Source of the DNA: Planococcus sp. MB-3u-03
GTDB lineage: Bacteria > Bacillota > Bacilli > Bacillales_A > Planococcaceae
Reading direction: 5' to 3'
Assembly (NCBI RefSeq): GCF_002833405.1
Contig: NZ_CP025135.1
Span: 291,501 to 355,500 of the forward strand
Length of the DNA: 64,000 nt
In this document: positions 51,918-59,994 of the stretch, in pieces
Layout of the letters: each line of letters starts with the position of its first letter
Position numbering within the stretch: position 1 is the stretch's first letter
Made by a program: the position numbers and the translations under genes
Notes under the pieces: generated by a model
The model's input: only the letters and a program-made list of their open reading frames with translations
What the model was told of the DNA's origin: nothing
Databases searched by the model: none

Positions 51918-52614
51918 ATGAAGAAAATAGCGGTTATCGTGACGAACCATAAAGATTTAGGGCATCGCGGCAAAAAGACCGGCTTGTGGCTGCGGGAATT
52001 GACGGATTTCTATCATGAAGTAAAAGATGATTTCGAAATCGATATCATCAGCCCGAAAGCTGAAAAAGTGCCGATCGATCCGAGAAGCCTTCCGGCCGCA
52101 GTAGTCAATGGCCGGACGCGCCATTATTACTTGGATAAAGAGATCCAGCGACAATTGACCGGCCGCTGACACCAGGCGAAGTGAAAGCTGCCGAATATGC
52201 CGGCATTTACTTTACCGGCGGGCACGGAACGATGTGGGATTTTCCGTACAATAAGGAATTGCAGCGGATGACGGCTAGCATTTACGAAAAGGCGGCATTG
52301 TCGCAGCTGTTTGCCACGGGCCGAGCGGCTTATTGAATGTCCGCCTGTCCGACGGCAGCCCCTTATTATCGGGTCATCTCGCTACCGGCTTTTCGGACCT
52401 GGAAGAAAAGCTCCTTGGCCTCTATAAAGACATCCCGTTTTCCTTGCAGCATGAAATGAAGGAGCGGGGCGCACTTGTCCAAATCGCCCAGCTGCCGCTC
52501 GAAGCATGTGTCATTGAATCGGGGCGCTTGATCACGGGGCAAAATCCGGCTTCAGCGTCAGGCGTCGGGGAAAAGCTGCGCGAGCAATTGAAAGATATGG
52601 ACCGCTACGCGTAA
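51918..52614 (+). pseudogene. DJ-1/PfpI family (type 1 glutamine amidotransferase-like) gene with two frameshifts
   Basis: Three consecutive frames reconstruct one DJ-1/PfpI-like protein of about 230 residues. Segment one starts at the ATG at 51918 (after GGGGAGGA) and ends at a TGA at 52168-52170. Segment two reads LTPGEVKAAEYAGIYFTGGH and ends near 52335. Segment three continues with the nucleophile motif AAVCHGPSGLLN and ends LKDMDRYA. Each shift equals one missing base: near 52164-52167 (a C) and near 52289-52293 (a G in AAGGCGGC). Catalytic Cys and Glu/His surroundings are otherwise preserved. Recent inactivation or sequencing error are both possible. Confidence 0.8.
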
Positions 52615-52667
52615 ACGGCACGGGCCAATGGGCCAGGAGCGTACTTGAGCAAAAAAAATTCCTGTTT

Positions 52668-52692
52668 GCTTAAAAACCGATATTCGGGGTAT
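52668..52692 (+). promoter_or_regulatory. Sigma-B promoter
   Basis: GCTTAA-N13-GGGTAT matches the sigma-B consensus at 11 of 12 positions, 47 bases before the ATG at 52739. Confidence 0.78.
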
Positions 52693-52738
52693 ACAGAAGA
52701 GAAGTGACAGAAAGACGCATTATTTTGGAGGGATTCTG

Positions 52739-53020
52739 ATGAAGAGATCAACGATGAATACAGTAGTAGGCAGCGCGCTTGCAGCAGCTGCAGGGGTTTT
52801 CGTCTACAAAGCCTATCAAGAAAAAAATACAGTCCGTGTACACGAAGACATCGACATGCATAATAGCAAAGAGATCGATGAGCGCGAAAGTGTCTACGCC
52901 ATCGAAGATTCAAGTGAACAGGGACTCTCGCAATTGGATTCAGCTTACCGTGAAGAATGGCAAGCGAACGCTTTCCCGCAAACTCAGAAAGAATTGCGTG
53001 AACTGGAAGAAGACAAATAA
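52739..53020 (+). CDS. Small sigma-B controlled membrane-anchored protein
   Basis: A 93-residue protein with one N-terminal hydrophobic, Ala-rich helix (VVGSALAAAAGVFVY, residues 9-23) and a long acidic tail (HEDIDMHNSKEIDERESV, ELREL). No family recognised, though the layout recalls YtxH-like general stress proteins. The ATG follows TTGGAGGG; a good sigma-B promoter precedes it and a terminator follows, so it is a stress-induced single gene. Confidence 0.65.
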   Translation: MKRSTMNTVVGSALAAAAGVFVYKAYQEKNTVRVHEDIDMHNSKEIDERESVYAIEDSSEQGLSQLDSAYREEWQANAFPQTQKELRELEEDK

Positions 53021-53032
53021 ATTATACGAGCG

Positions 53033-53067
53033 AGCGAAGGCAGAAAAACATCTGTCTTCGCTTTTTC
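53033..53067 (+). terminator. Terminator of the 93-residue protein gene
   Basis: AGCGAAGGCAGA-AAAACA-TCTGTCTTCGCT, with one G-U pair, then TTTTC. Confidence 0.85.
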
Positions 53068-53116
53068 TTCGTGTATGATTTGAATGTGGAACTAAATTTG
53101 AAAGGAGTGTCAGCAA

Positions 53117-54196
53117 GTGTGGATCCGAAAACCATTTTTCGAATACACAGCGGGAATATTATTACTCGCCCTTACATTATACGTACTCAGCAAGTTGGAC
53201 TATATTTGGGAACCGATCCGCATCGTCATCGCTACGCTATTTGCGCCGATCGTCATCGCCGGGATTCTATACTATCTGCTCCGGCCATTGGTCCGCATGC
53301 TCGCACGCCGCATGCCGAAGATCGCCGGCATCGGAATTGTTTTCACGGTAATTGCGCTGGCGTTTGCGAGCCTCGTCTATTTCTTCGGACCGACTTTGAT
53401 CGAACAGGGGGAAAGCCTGCTGGATTTGGCGCCCGAGAAAATGGAAGAAATGAGTTCGGAATCTAACAATCTCTTGAAAGGATTTGAATTCGGGGGAATT
53501 TCCGGACAGGAAATCAGCGACCGCATCTACGGCTATGCCGAAAGCCTCTCGAGTAATTTGTTTGAAAATGTCATTAGCATCCTCAGCATGTTGGTCAACG
53601 CAGCGATTGTTTTGATCGTGGTGCCGTTCATCCTGTTCTTCCTGTTGAAAGACGATGATAAATTCATTCCATATTCTGTGAAGCGGCTCCCGGAAGACCA
53701 CAAGCCGGAAGGGAAGAAACTTCTGAAAGATCTAGATGAAACTTTATCCACTTTCGTGATCGGCCAGGCAACAGTCGCGGCGGTGATCGGTGTCTTGATG
53801 TACATCGGCTATTTGATCATCGGCCTTGAATACGCTTTGACGCTTGCCGTGTTCGCGATGTTCTTGGTAATCGTTCCGTTTCTCGGGCCGATCATCGGGA
53901 TCATCCCTGCGATTTTCGTTGCCCTTTTGAACGATGGATTGTTCATGGCATTCAAAGTCGTTCTTGTGCTATTGGTGGTCCAGCAGCTCGAAGGCAATCT
54001 CGTCACACCGAATGTCATGGGCAACCGGCTTCATGTCCATCCCTTAACGATCATTTTATTGTTGATGGTGGCAGGTTCCTTATACGGGTTTATCGGGATT
54101 TTGATTGCGATTCCGACCTATGCCGTCTTGAAGACGCTGACGCATAATTTCCGTTTGTTTTACCGGCTTCATAAAAAACGTGCCGTCAGCCATTAA
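53117..54196 (+). CDS. AI-2E family transporter (TqsA/PerM-like)
   Basis: A 359-residue membrane protein with about eight hydrophobic helices arranged in the AI-2E exporter family pattern. An N-terminal pair is followed by an extracytoplasmic-looking helical region (about 95-150), then FVIGQATVAAVIGVLMYIGY, IVPFLGPIIGIIPAIFVAL and the conserved QLEGNLVTPNVMGNRLHVHP. Despite the name many members have other roles, including Na+/H+ antiport in halophiles. The start is GTG at 53117 after AAAGGAGTG. Monocistronic. Confidence 0.88.
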   Translation: MWIRKPFFEYTAGILLLALTLYVLSKLDYIWEPIRIVIATLFAPIVIAGILYYLLRPLVRMLARRMPKIAGIGIVFTVIALAFASLVYFFGPTLIEQGESLLDLAPEKMEEMSSESNNLLKGFEFGGISGQEISDRIYGYAESLSSNLFENVISILSMLVNAAIVLIVVPFILFFLLKDDDKFIPYSVKRLPEDHKPEGKKLLKDLDETLSTFVIGQATVAAVIGVLMYIGYLIIGLEYALTLAVFAMFLVIVPFLGPIIGIIPAIFVALLNDGLFMAFKVVLVLLVVQQLEGNLVTPNVMGNRLHVHPLTIILLLMVAGSLYGFIGILIAIPTYAVLKTLTHNFRLFYRLHKKRAVSH

Positions 54197-54327
54197 GGCT
54201 AGTCATTTAGGCGCAAGCATCCATCCTACTTCCTAGTAAATTTCATTCGAAAGGTTCTGAATTTGCAAATATTGTGATATATTAGTCAGTGGAATGACCA
54301 ATACAGAACAGAGGGGGATGTTTATTA

Positions 54328-55110
54328 ATGAAGAAATGGACCTTATTAGCATTATTGCTAGCAGTTCTTACAGTGCTTGCCGCATGCGGCGGTTCGGAAG
54401 AAGAATCAGGCGGCGGTGAATCCGGCGGAGGCGAAGGGGAAGCATACCGTGTCGGCATCGATACCACTTATCCACCATTTGAATTTGAAGCAGACGGCGA
54501 ATATACAGGAATCGATATCGATTTGATCAACGCGATTGCTGAAAACCAAGGCTTTGAAATCGAATTCAACCCGATGGATTTCGGGGGCATCATCCCGGCC
54601 CTTCAGGCTGGACAGTTGGATGTTGCGATTGCGGGCATGAGTATTACGGATGAGCGTAAAGAAATCGTGGATTTCTCGGATCCATATTTTGATGCCGGCC
54701 TTTCATTGGTTGTAGCGGAAGACAATAACGACATCACAGCACTCGAAGATTTAGAAGGCAAAACGGTTGCCGTGAAGAGCGGAACGACTGGCGCTCAATT
54801 CGCGCGTGACAACGAAGCTGAATACGGCTATGAAATTTCCCAGTTCGAAGACAGCCCATCGATGTTCCAGGAAGTATCAAACGGCAATGCTGATGTGCTT
54901 CTTGAAGATTACCCTGTCATCGCTTATGCCATCGCAGAAAGCGAATTGGCTTTGAAAACTGTCGGCGAACGCTTGACCGGCGATCAATACGGCATCGCTG
55001 TGTTGAAAGGCGAGAATGCGGAATTGCTTGAACAAATCAATGCAGGGCTGCAGGAATTGCGCGACAGCGGCGAATATGACGAAATCTTAAACAAATACAT
55101 CGCAGAATAA
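54328..55110 (+). CDS. Polar amino-acid ABC transporter, substrate-binding lipoprotein
   Basis: A 260-residue extracellular solute-binding protein of family 3 (GlnH/ArtP type). The signal peptide ends in lipobox LAAC (Cys20), followed by a Gly/Glu/Ser-rich linker. The binding motif VGIDTTYPPFEFEADGEYTGIDIDLI and AIAGMSITDERKEIVDFSDPYF are clear. The ligand is probably glutamine, arginine or a related polar amino acid. First gene of a three-gene operon; an intra-operon hairpin follows. Confidence 0.92.
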   Translation: MKKWTLLALLLAVLTVLAACGGSEEESGGGESGGGEGEAYRVGIDTTYPPFEFEADGEYTGIDIDLINAIAENQGFEIEFNPMDFGGIIPALQAGQLDVAIAGMSITDERKEIVDFSDPYFDAGLSLVVAEDNNDITALEDLEGKTVAVKSGTTGAQFARDNEAEYGYEISQFEDSPSMFQEVSNGNADVLLEDYPVIAYAIAESELALKTVGERLTGDQYGIAVLKGENAELLEQINAGLQELRDSGEYDEILNKYIAE

Positions 55111-55114
55111 AATC

Positions 55115-55146
55115 ATGTAGCGCGCATTCGCGCGCTGCATTTTTTT
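55115..55146 (+). terminator. Intra-operon attenuator/terminator
   Basis: A stem of ATGTAGCGCG with CGCGCTGCAT (loop CATT) followed by TTTTTT, between the binding-protein and permease genes. It likely lowers expression of the membrane parts relative to the binding protein. Confidence 0.8.
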
Positions 55147-55165
55147 ATGCAAGGGGGAACTCAGG

Positions 55166-55810
55166 GTGCAGACAATCATCAATGCTTTTCCGTACTTAAT
55201 GGAAGGCTTGCAAGTTACGTTATATATTTTCGGTATTGCCATCGTCCTCGGCTTCTTGATCGGGCTGGTTGTCGCTTTGCTGCGCTTGGCACCGTTCAAA
55301 ATCTTGAACTGGATCGCCAAAATCTTCGTCGATGCAATCCGGGGGACGCCGTTCATCGTCCAGCTGTTCTTCATTTACTTCGGCTTGAACTCGCTTGGGT
55401 TCTTTTCGCTCGATAACACGACAGCCGGGATCGTGACAGTTGCAATCAACGCCGGTGCTTACTTCTCGGAAATCATCCGGGCAGGGATCCAGTCAATCGA
55501 CAAAGGGCAAACAGAAGCGGCGCGTTCGCTCGGGCTCAACTCGACACAGACCATGCGCCACATCATTTTGCCTCAGGCGTTCCGCCGCATGCTCCCGACG
55601 ATTACCAACCAGGCGATCATTTCCTTGAAGGATACCTCGCTCCTGTCGGTTATCGGCGTGGCGGATTTGACACAGGAAGGGCGCATCCAGGCAAGTGCCA
55701 CATTCGATGCGTTTAACGTGTATTTGATCCTTGGTATCATTTACTTTATCGTCATTTACTTGCTCTCGATGCTCGCGAGCTTTGTGGAAAGGAAGTTTGT
55801 ATTGCGATGA
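55166..55810 (+). CDS. Polar amino-acid ABC transporter, permease
   Basis: A 214-residue inner-membrane permease of the HisMQ/GlnP type with five helices. The EAA loop that docks on the ATPase is [24 protein letters not shown] (about residues 125-148). The start is GTG at 55166 after GGGGGAACTC. It overlaps the ATPase gene by four bases. Confidence 0.92.
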   Translation: MQTIINAFPYLMEGLQVTLYIFGIAIVLGFLIGLVVALLRLAPFKILNWIAKIFVDAIRGTPFIVQLFFIYFGLNSLGFFSLDNTTAGIVTVAINAGAYFSEIIRAGIQSIDKGQTEAARSLGLNSTQTMRHIILPQAFRRMLPTITNQAIISLKDTSLLSVIGVADLTQEGRIQASATFDAFNVYLILGIIYFIVIYLLSMLASFVERKFVLR

Positions 55811-56535
55811 GTATGATCAGAGTAGAAAACCTCAAAAAATCATTCGGAGATTTGGAAGTCATCAAAGACATGAGCACGGTTGTCGAAGAGAAGGAAGTCA
55901 TTTGTGTCATCGGCCCTTCCGGTTCCGGCAAAAGTACGTTTCTTCGTTGCTTGAATCGCCTGGAAGACATCAGCGGAGGCCATGTTTATATTGAAGGGAC
56001 GGACATCACCGACCCGAAAGTCGATATCAATAAAGTGCGCCAAGACGTAGGGATGGTATTCCAGCAATTTAACTTGTTCCCGCATAAAACGGTTCTTCAG
56101 AATGTGACACTGGCGCCAATCAAATTGAAAAAGGGTGACCAGAAAGCAGCCGAGAAGAAAGCTTACGAATTGCTGGATAAGGTCGGTTTGCGCGAAAAGG
56201 CGAAAGCCTATCCGGGCGAATTGTCCGGCGGGCAGAAACAGCGTGTCGCGATTGCGCGGGCGCTCGCGATGGACCCGAAAATCATGCTATTCGATGAGCC
56301 GACTTCAGCGCTCGACCCGGAGATGGTCGGGGACGTGCTGGATGTTATGAAGCAACTTGCGAGAGAAGGCATGACCATGGTCGTCGTGACCCACGAAATG
56401 GGCTTTGCGGCAGAAATGGGCGACCGCGTGCTGTTTATCGACGGCGGCTATATCGTCGAAGAAAACGTACCGAAGGAATTGTTCGGCAATCCGCAGCACG
56501 AACGGACGAAAGCATTCTTGAGTAAAGTGTTGTAA
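55807..56535 (+). CDS. glnQ: Polar amino-acid ABC transporter, ATPase
   Basis: A 242-residue ABC ATPase. Walker [10 protein letters not shown] (residues 37-45), Q-loop FQQFNLFPH, signature [15 protein letters not shown], Walker [13 protein letters not shown] and switch His in VVTHEMGF are all intact. Closest in type to GlnQ/ArtM/YqiZ; the substrate depends on the binding protein. Last gene of the operon. Confidence 0.92.
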   Translation: MSMIRVENLKKSFGDLEVIKDMSTVVEEKEVICVIGPSGSGKSTFLRCLNRLEDISGGHVYIEGTDITDPKVDINKVRQDVGMVFQQFNLFPHKTVLQNVTLAPIKLKKGDQKAAEKKAYELLDKVGLREKAKAYPGELSGGQKQRVAIARALAMDPKIMLFDEPTSALDPEMVGDVLDVMKQLAREGMTMVVVTHEMGFAAEMGDRVLFIDGGYIVEENVPKELFGNPQHERTKAFLSKVL

Positions 56536-56547
56536 AGATGAGTGGAG

Positions 56548-56577
56548 AAGCGTGCCTATTGGGTGCGCTTTTTTTTA
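56548..56577 (+). terminator. Terminator of the amino-acid ABC operon
   Basis: AAGCGTGC-CTATTGG-GTGCGCTT with a G-U pair, followed by eight T. Confidence 0.85.
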
Positions 56578-56603
56578 TTTGGCTGGAAAGCTGGAATTAG
56601 AAT

Positions 56604-56843
56604 GTGAGGGTTTTCGAGCGGAACTATTGTTGGGGATTGAGTTGAGCATCGTTTTGGTATCCGCCGGCCGGCTTTGGGTTGGCCTCTTGCAATAAGCCAA
56701 GAAGAGCACTTGTCTTATTGCATCGGCTCACCCTTGGCACTCAGCGGCTTGGGGATTTCATTGTTTCCTGCTTGATCAAATCGATCTGCTTCTATATATA
56801 GTTGCCGGCTAGTGGGGGAATCGCTTCCCGGATTGAGTGTAGA
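56604..56843 (+). repeat. Intergenic repeat family B, copy 2
   Basis: About 240 bp in tandem with copy 3 (offset about 245-250 bp), and inverted relative to copy 1. It shares GCTTTGGGTTGGCCTC, AATAAGCCAAGAAGA, CGGCTCACCCTTGGC and GGGGGAATCGCTTCCCG. No convincing gene. Confidence 0.78.
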
Positions 56844-56851
56844 TGAAGAAA

Positions 56852-57103
56852 GCGAGGGTTTGCTTGCGGAAGTGTTTCGGCTTTCTAGTTGAGCTTCATA
56901 TTGGCAATCGCCGCCGTGCTTTGGGTTGGCCTCTTCTAATAAGTCAGAAAGAACATCTGTCTTATGGCGTCGGCTTACCCTTGGTGCTCGGAGGCTTGGA
57001 GATTTCATTGCGTGGGGATTGTTTAATCAGCTCTGCTTCTGTAGATTTTGCCGGCTAGCGGGGGAATCACTTCCCGAGACGGGGCATCTCACAGGTTGAT
57101 AGT
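56852..57103 (+). repeat. Intergenic repeat family B, copy 3
   Basis: Direct tandem neighbour of copy 2 with the same block order (GCTTTGGGTTGGCCTC, AATAAGTCAGAAAGA, CGGCTTACCCTTGGT, GGGGGAATCACTTCCCG). A frame through it and through copy 1 gives similar peptides (ALGWP...ISQ), but there is no ribosome binding site, so a gene is not claimed. Confidence 0.78.
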
Positions 57104-57214
57104 GAAACAGGAAAACTTGTTGTTTTGCAAATGGAGACTCAGAACACTTCAGACCTTGTTCTGTTTGAGGCAAGCTATAGAATATGATGCGTTTTAATCT
57201 TTTTATCAAGAGGA

Positions 57215-57390
57215 TTGAAGAAACGATTTTCTACTCTAAAACTAGGAGACGGAGTGGAAGGGGGCTGACGCCTGTGGGATCGCGCGGGCTGGCGAGACAA
57301 ACGTGGCGCGTCCTTTGCGGCACGTTGGCTCAACACCCGCCCCACGGCAAGCAGCCCCCTGAAACGCAGTCGAAAAGCGGAAGCTTTTCT
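57215..57390 (-). repeat. Intergenic repeat family A, copy 2
   Basis: The reverse complement matches 40688-40862 at an estimated 85% or better by eye. With the two B copies it fills the gene-free stretch 56536-57489. Otherwise I see only terminators in that interval. Confidence 0.8.
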
Positions 57391-57451
57391 AATCTCTTAA
57401 TCATTAATCATTCAATCTTTTATTGTCAGACTCCCTAAATTCCAACAAAAC

Positions 57452-57483
57452 AAAAAACGTGCCGCAGGGGCACGTTTTTTTAT
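57452..57483 (-). terminator. Terminator of the cyclophilin gene
   Basis: AAAAAACGTGCC-GCAGG-GGCACGTTTTTTT; works on the minus strand and possibly on both. Confidence 0.88.
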
Positions 57484-57489
57484 AATGGA

Positions 57490-57930
57490 TTATTCAGCGT
57501 CAAAGACGTGGACTTTCTCCATTTTGTCGCCATTTTTCATGGCTTTTGCAGTTTCAAGGCCTTTTGTTACTTGGCCGAATACTGTGTGCACGCCGTCAAG
57601 GTGCGGCTGTGAATCATGGACGATAAAGAACTGGCTAGATCCAGTGTCTTTGCCGGCATGTGCCATAGAGAGGCTGCCTGGCTGGTGTTTATGCGGGTTG
57701 CCTTCTGTTTCACATTTGATCGTTTTGCCGCTGCCGCCCATGCCAGTTCCGGTTGGGTCGCCGCCTTGGGAAACGAAACCTGGGATAACGCGGTGGAAAA
57801 CAACGCCGTTATAGAATCCAGAGTTTGCAAGTTCCTCAAAGTTTGCTACTGTGTTCGGTGCTTCGTTCGGGAAAAGGTCGAATTCGATTACTTCGCCGTT
57901 TTCCATGTGCATGTGGCCTTTTTTCGCCAT
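57490..57930 (-). CDS. ppiB: Cyclophilin-type peptidyl-prolyl cis-trans isomerase
   Basis: A 146-residue cytosolic cyclophilin that speeds proline isomerisation. The core signature [24 protein letters not shown] (about residues 44-67, catalytic Arg in FHR) and [24 protein letters not shown] are intact. The ATG at 57930 is nine bases after AAGGAG; a further ATG at 57939 lies inside the site. Single gene. Confidence 0.95.
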   Translation of the reverse strand: MAKKGHMHMENGEVIEFDLFPNEAPNTVANFEELANSGFYNGVVFHRVIPGFVSQGGDPTGTGMGGSGKTIKCETEGNPHKHQPGSLSMAHAGKDTGSSQFFIVHDSQPHLDGVHTVFGQVTKGLETAKAMKNGDKMEKVHVFDAE

Positions 57931-58005
57931 AACTAACATCTCCTTTTCAATTGGTTCATCCCTTAGTATATCGGCTTTTGGTTCGACTGCCTACTGATAA
58001 GGGGC

Positions 58006-58797
58006 TTACAGCGCTTTCAGGAATCCGCCGTCGACGACGATGGATTGCCCAGTAACATACGAATTGGCAGCAGAAGCTAAAAAGACGACTGTGCGGGCGA
58101 ATTCAGCGGGTTCGCCCAGGCGACCGCTTGGAATCTGCGCTTCTGTATTCTTCAATACTTCGTCTGCTGTAATGCCCTGTCTTTTGGCTGCGGCTTCGTT
58201 GAGTTCTGTGATGCGGCCAGTGGAAATCTTGCCGGGTCCGACAGTGTTGACCATGATATTATCGCCAGCCACTTCCCGGGCCAGTGTCTTCGCGAAGCCG
58301 ACCATGCCCGCGCGCATCGTATTGGACAAGATCAATCCATCGATCACTTCTTTTGTCGAAGACGAAGAGATATTGATGATGCGGCCGAATTGCTGTTCTT
58401 TCATATAAGGAAGCACTTCTCGGCATGTACGGATATAGCTCAATAAGTTTTGGTCGAATGCCGCGTACCAATCGTCATCGTTCATATTATCGAATCCGCC
58501 TGCTTTCGGGCCTCCTGTGTTGTTGACGAGCACATCGATACGCCCAAATTGTTCGTTGACTTTGTGGAATAATTGCTTGATGTCTTCAGCTTTTGACATA
58601 TCGCACGCAAATGCGTGGACGTGTTCGTTTCCGCTTTCGCTGCGCAGTTCTTCCGCAGCTGCGTCGACCGATTCCTGGCGTCGGCTCGAGATGACGACGA
58701 TCGCTCCTTCTTTGGCGAATTCCAAGGCGGATGCTTTGCCGAGCCCTTTACTGGAAGCCATGACGACAACTACTTTTTCTTTTAATCCAAGATCCAC
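58006..58797 (-). CDS. SDR family protein of the atypical (SN..R) subgroup
   Basis: A 263-residue SDR with cofactor motif ASSKGLGKA (about residues 15-23) and NNTGGP. In place of YxxxK it has SNTMR (LILSNTMRAGMVGF), a pattern shared by a recognised group of 3-oxoacyl-ACP-reductase-like SDR proteins, so this is normal for the subgroup and not decay. The C-terminal VVDGGFLKAL is intact. The start is GTG at 58797, eight bases after AAAGGA, giving the family-typical MDLGLKEKV beginning. Substrate unknown. Confidence 0.82.
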   Translation of the reverse strand: MDLGLKEKVVVVMASSKGLGKASALEFAKEGAIVVISSRRQESVDAAAEELRSESGNEHVHAFACDMSKAEDIKQLFHKVNEQFGRIDVLVNNTGGPKAGGFDNMNDDDWYAAFDQNLLSYIRTCREVLPYMKEQQFGRIINISSSSTKEVIDGLILSNTMRAGMVGFAKTLAREVAGDNIMVNTVGPGKISTGRITELNEAAAKRQGITADEVLKNTEAQIPSGRLGEPAEFARTVVFLASAANSYVTGQSIVVDGGFLKAL

Positions 58798-58874
58798 ATT
58801 TATCATCCTTTCCATTTGGTTCCTTGTTTCAGTTTACGATAGAATAGAGGGGATGGAAATGCTTGTTTCGGATT

Positions 58875-58897
58875 TCCGCCATAAGTCCAATGGCGGA
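58875..58897. promoter_or_regulatory. Perfect inverted repeat upstream of yumC
   Basis: TCCGCCAT-AAGTCCA-ATGGCGGA, an 8-bp hairpin or operator 55 bases before the yumC start. It lies just upstream of TATATA (about 58903), a possible -10 box. Confidence 0.45.
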
Positions 58898-58952
58898 GAC
58901 CCTATATAGATGTGGTAGGATGGATATATTGATCAGATTAGGAGTGTTGGAA

Positions 58953-59939
58953 ATGGAAGAACGTGAAATCTTCGATATTACAATCATCGGCGGCGGCCCA
59001 ACCGGCTTGTTCGCTTCGTTTTACGGCGGCATGCGCAAAATGAAAGTGAAAGTGCTGGACAGCCTTCCGCAGCTCGGCGGGCAATTGATGGAATTGTATC
59101 CGGATAAATTCATTTATGATATCGGCGGCTTCCCGAAAGTGCTGGCAAAAGACTTGGTGGATAATTTGGTCGAGCAGGCCAAATACGGCGATCCGGAGAT
59201 TTGCCTGGAAGAGACCGTGGCATCTGTCGAACGTGAAGACGAGCATTTTGTTATCACGACGGACAAAGGCACACATTACTCGAAAGCGATTCTTTTAACG
59301 GCTGGCGTCGGGGCTTTCCACCCGCGCAAATTGGCAGTCGATGGCGCTGAACAATTCGAAGGCAAGACTTTGCATTACGGCGTGAAAGATTTGACTTTGT
59401 TCAGCGATAAAAAAGTCGTAGTCCTCGGTGGAGGCGACTCTGCGGTTGACTGGGCGATGATGCTTGAGAACGTGGCTTCGCAAGTGACTTTGAGCCATCG
59501 CCGCGAGAAAATGACGGCGCATGAAGCGAATATCGATACGATGATGCAGTCGACAGTGGAAGTGAAGAAGCCTTTCAACGTCAAGGAACTTGTCGGCGAG
59601 AACGGCGAAATCCGTGAACTTGTGCTGGAAGACAAAGAAGGCAACGAAGAGCGCCTGGAAGTCGACCACGTCGTCGTCAACTATGGCAATATTACATCAC
59701 TCGGCCCGATCAAGGAATGGGGCCTCGAGATGGAGAAGAACTCGGTCATCGTCAACTCCAAAATGGAAACGAACGTACCGGGCATCTATGCAGCTGGCGA
59801 CATTGCCACCTACGAAGGAAAAGTGAAATTGATCGCTGTCGGCTTCGGTGAAGCACCGACCGCCATCAATAATGCGAAATCTTACTTGGATCCGAAATCC
59901 AGAGTACAGCCTTTGCATAGCACGAGTGTATTTAAATAA
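58953..59939 (+). CDS. yumC: Ferredoxin/flavodoxin-NADP+ reductase (thioredoxin-reductase-like)
   Basis: A 328-residue FAD/NADPH oxidoreductase of the YumC/YcgT type: the thioredoxin-reductase fold without the redox CxxC. FAD motif IIGGGPTGLFASFYGG (about residues 10-25), GQLMELYPDKFIYDIGGFP, NADPH motif VVLGGGDSAVDWAM and the C-terminal GIYAAGDIATYEGKVKLIAVGFGEAP are present. It supplies reduced ferredoxin or flavodoxin. The ATG at 58953 follows AGGAGTGTTGGAA. Monocistronic. Confidence 0.93.
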   Translation: MEEREIFDITIIGGGPTGLFASFYGGMRKMKVKVLDSLPQLGGQLMELYPDKFIYDIGGFPKVLAKDLVDNLVEQAKYGDPEICLEETVASVEREDEHFVITTDKGTHYSKAILLTAGVGAFHPRKLAVDGAEQFEGKTLHYGVKDLTLFSDKKVVVLGGGDSAVDWAMMLENVASQVTLSHRREKMTAHEANIDTMMQSTVEVKKPFNVKELVGENGEIRELVLEDKEGNEERLEVDHVVVNYGNITSLGPIKEWGLEMEKNSVIVNSKMETNVPGIYAAGDIATYEGKVKLIAVGFGEAPTAINNAKSYLDPKSRVQPLHSTSVFK

Positions 59940-59945
59940 CCAACG

Positions 59946-59986
59946 AAAAATGCCCGGCAAGCTGATTCAGCTTGCCGGGCATTTTT
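59946..59986. terminator. Bidirectional terminator
   Basis: AAAAATGCCCGGCAAGCTGA and its complement form a very long stem with a minimal loop, between convergent genes. Confidence 0.92.
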
Positions 59987-59994
59987 GTGTTCCA

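Noticed and set aside
56715..57008. 97-codon minus-strand frame inside the B repeats
   Set aside because: It spans the junction of two tandem repeat copies; no start signal, so considered a by-product of the repeat.
58006..58797. Loss of YxxxK in the second SDR as evidence of decay
   Set aside because: The SNxxR pattern is shared by a whole SDR subgroup, unlike the Lys-to-Asn change in the glycogen-operon protein.
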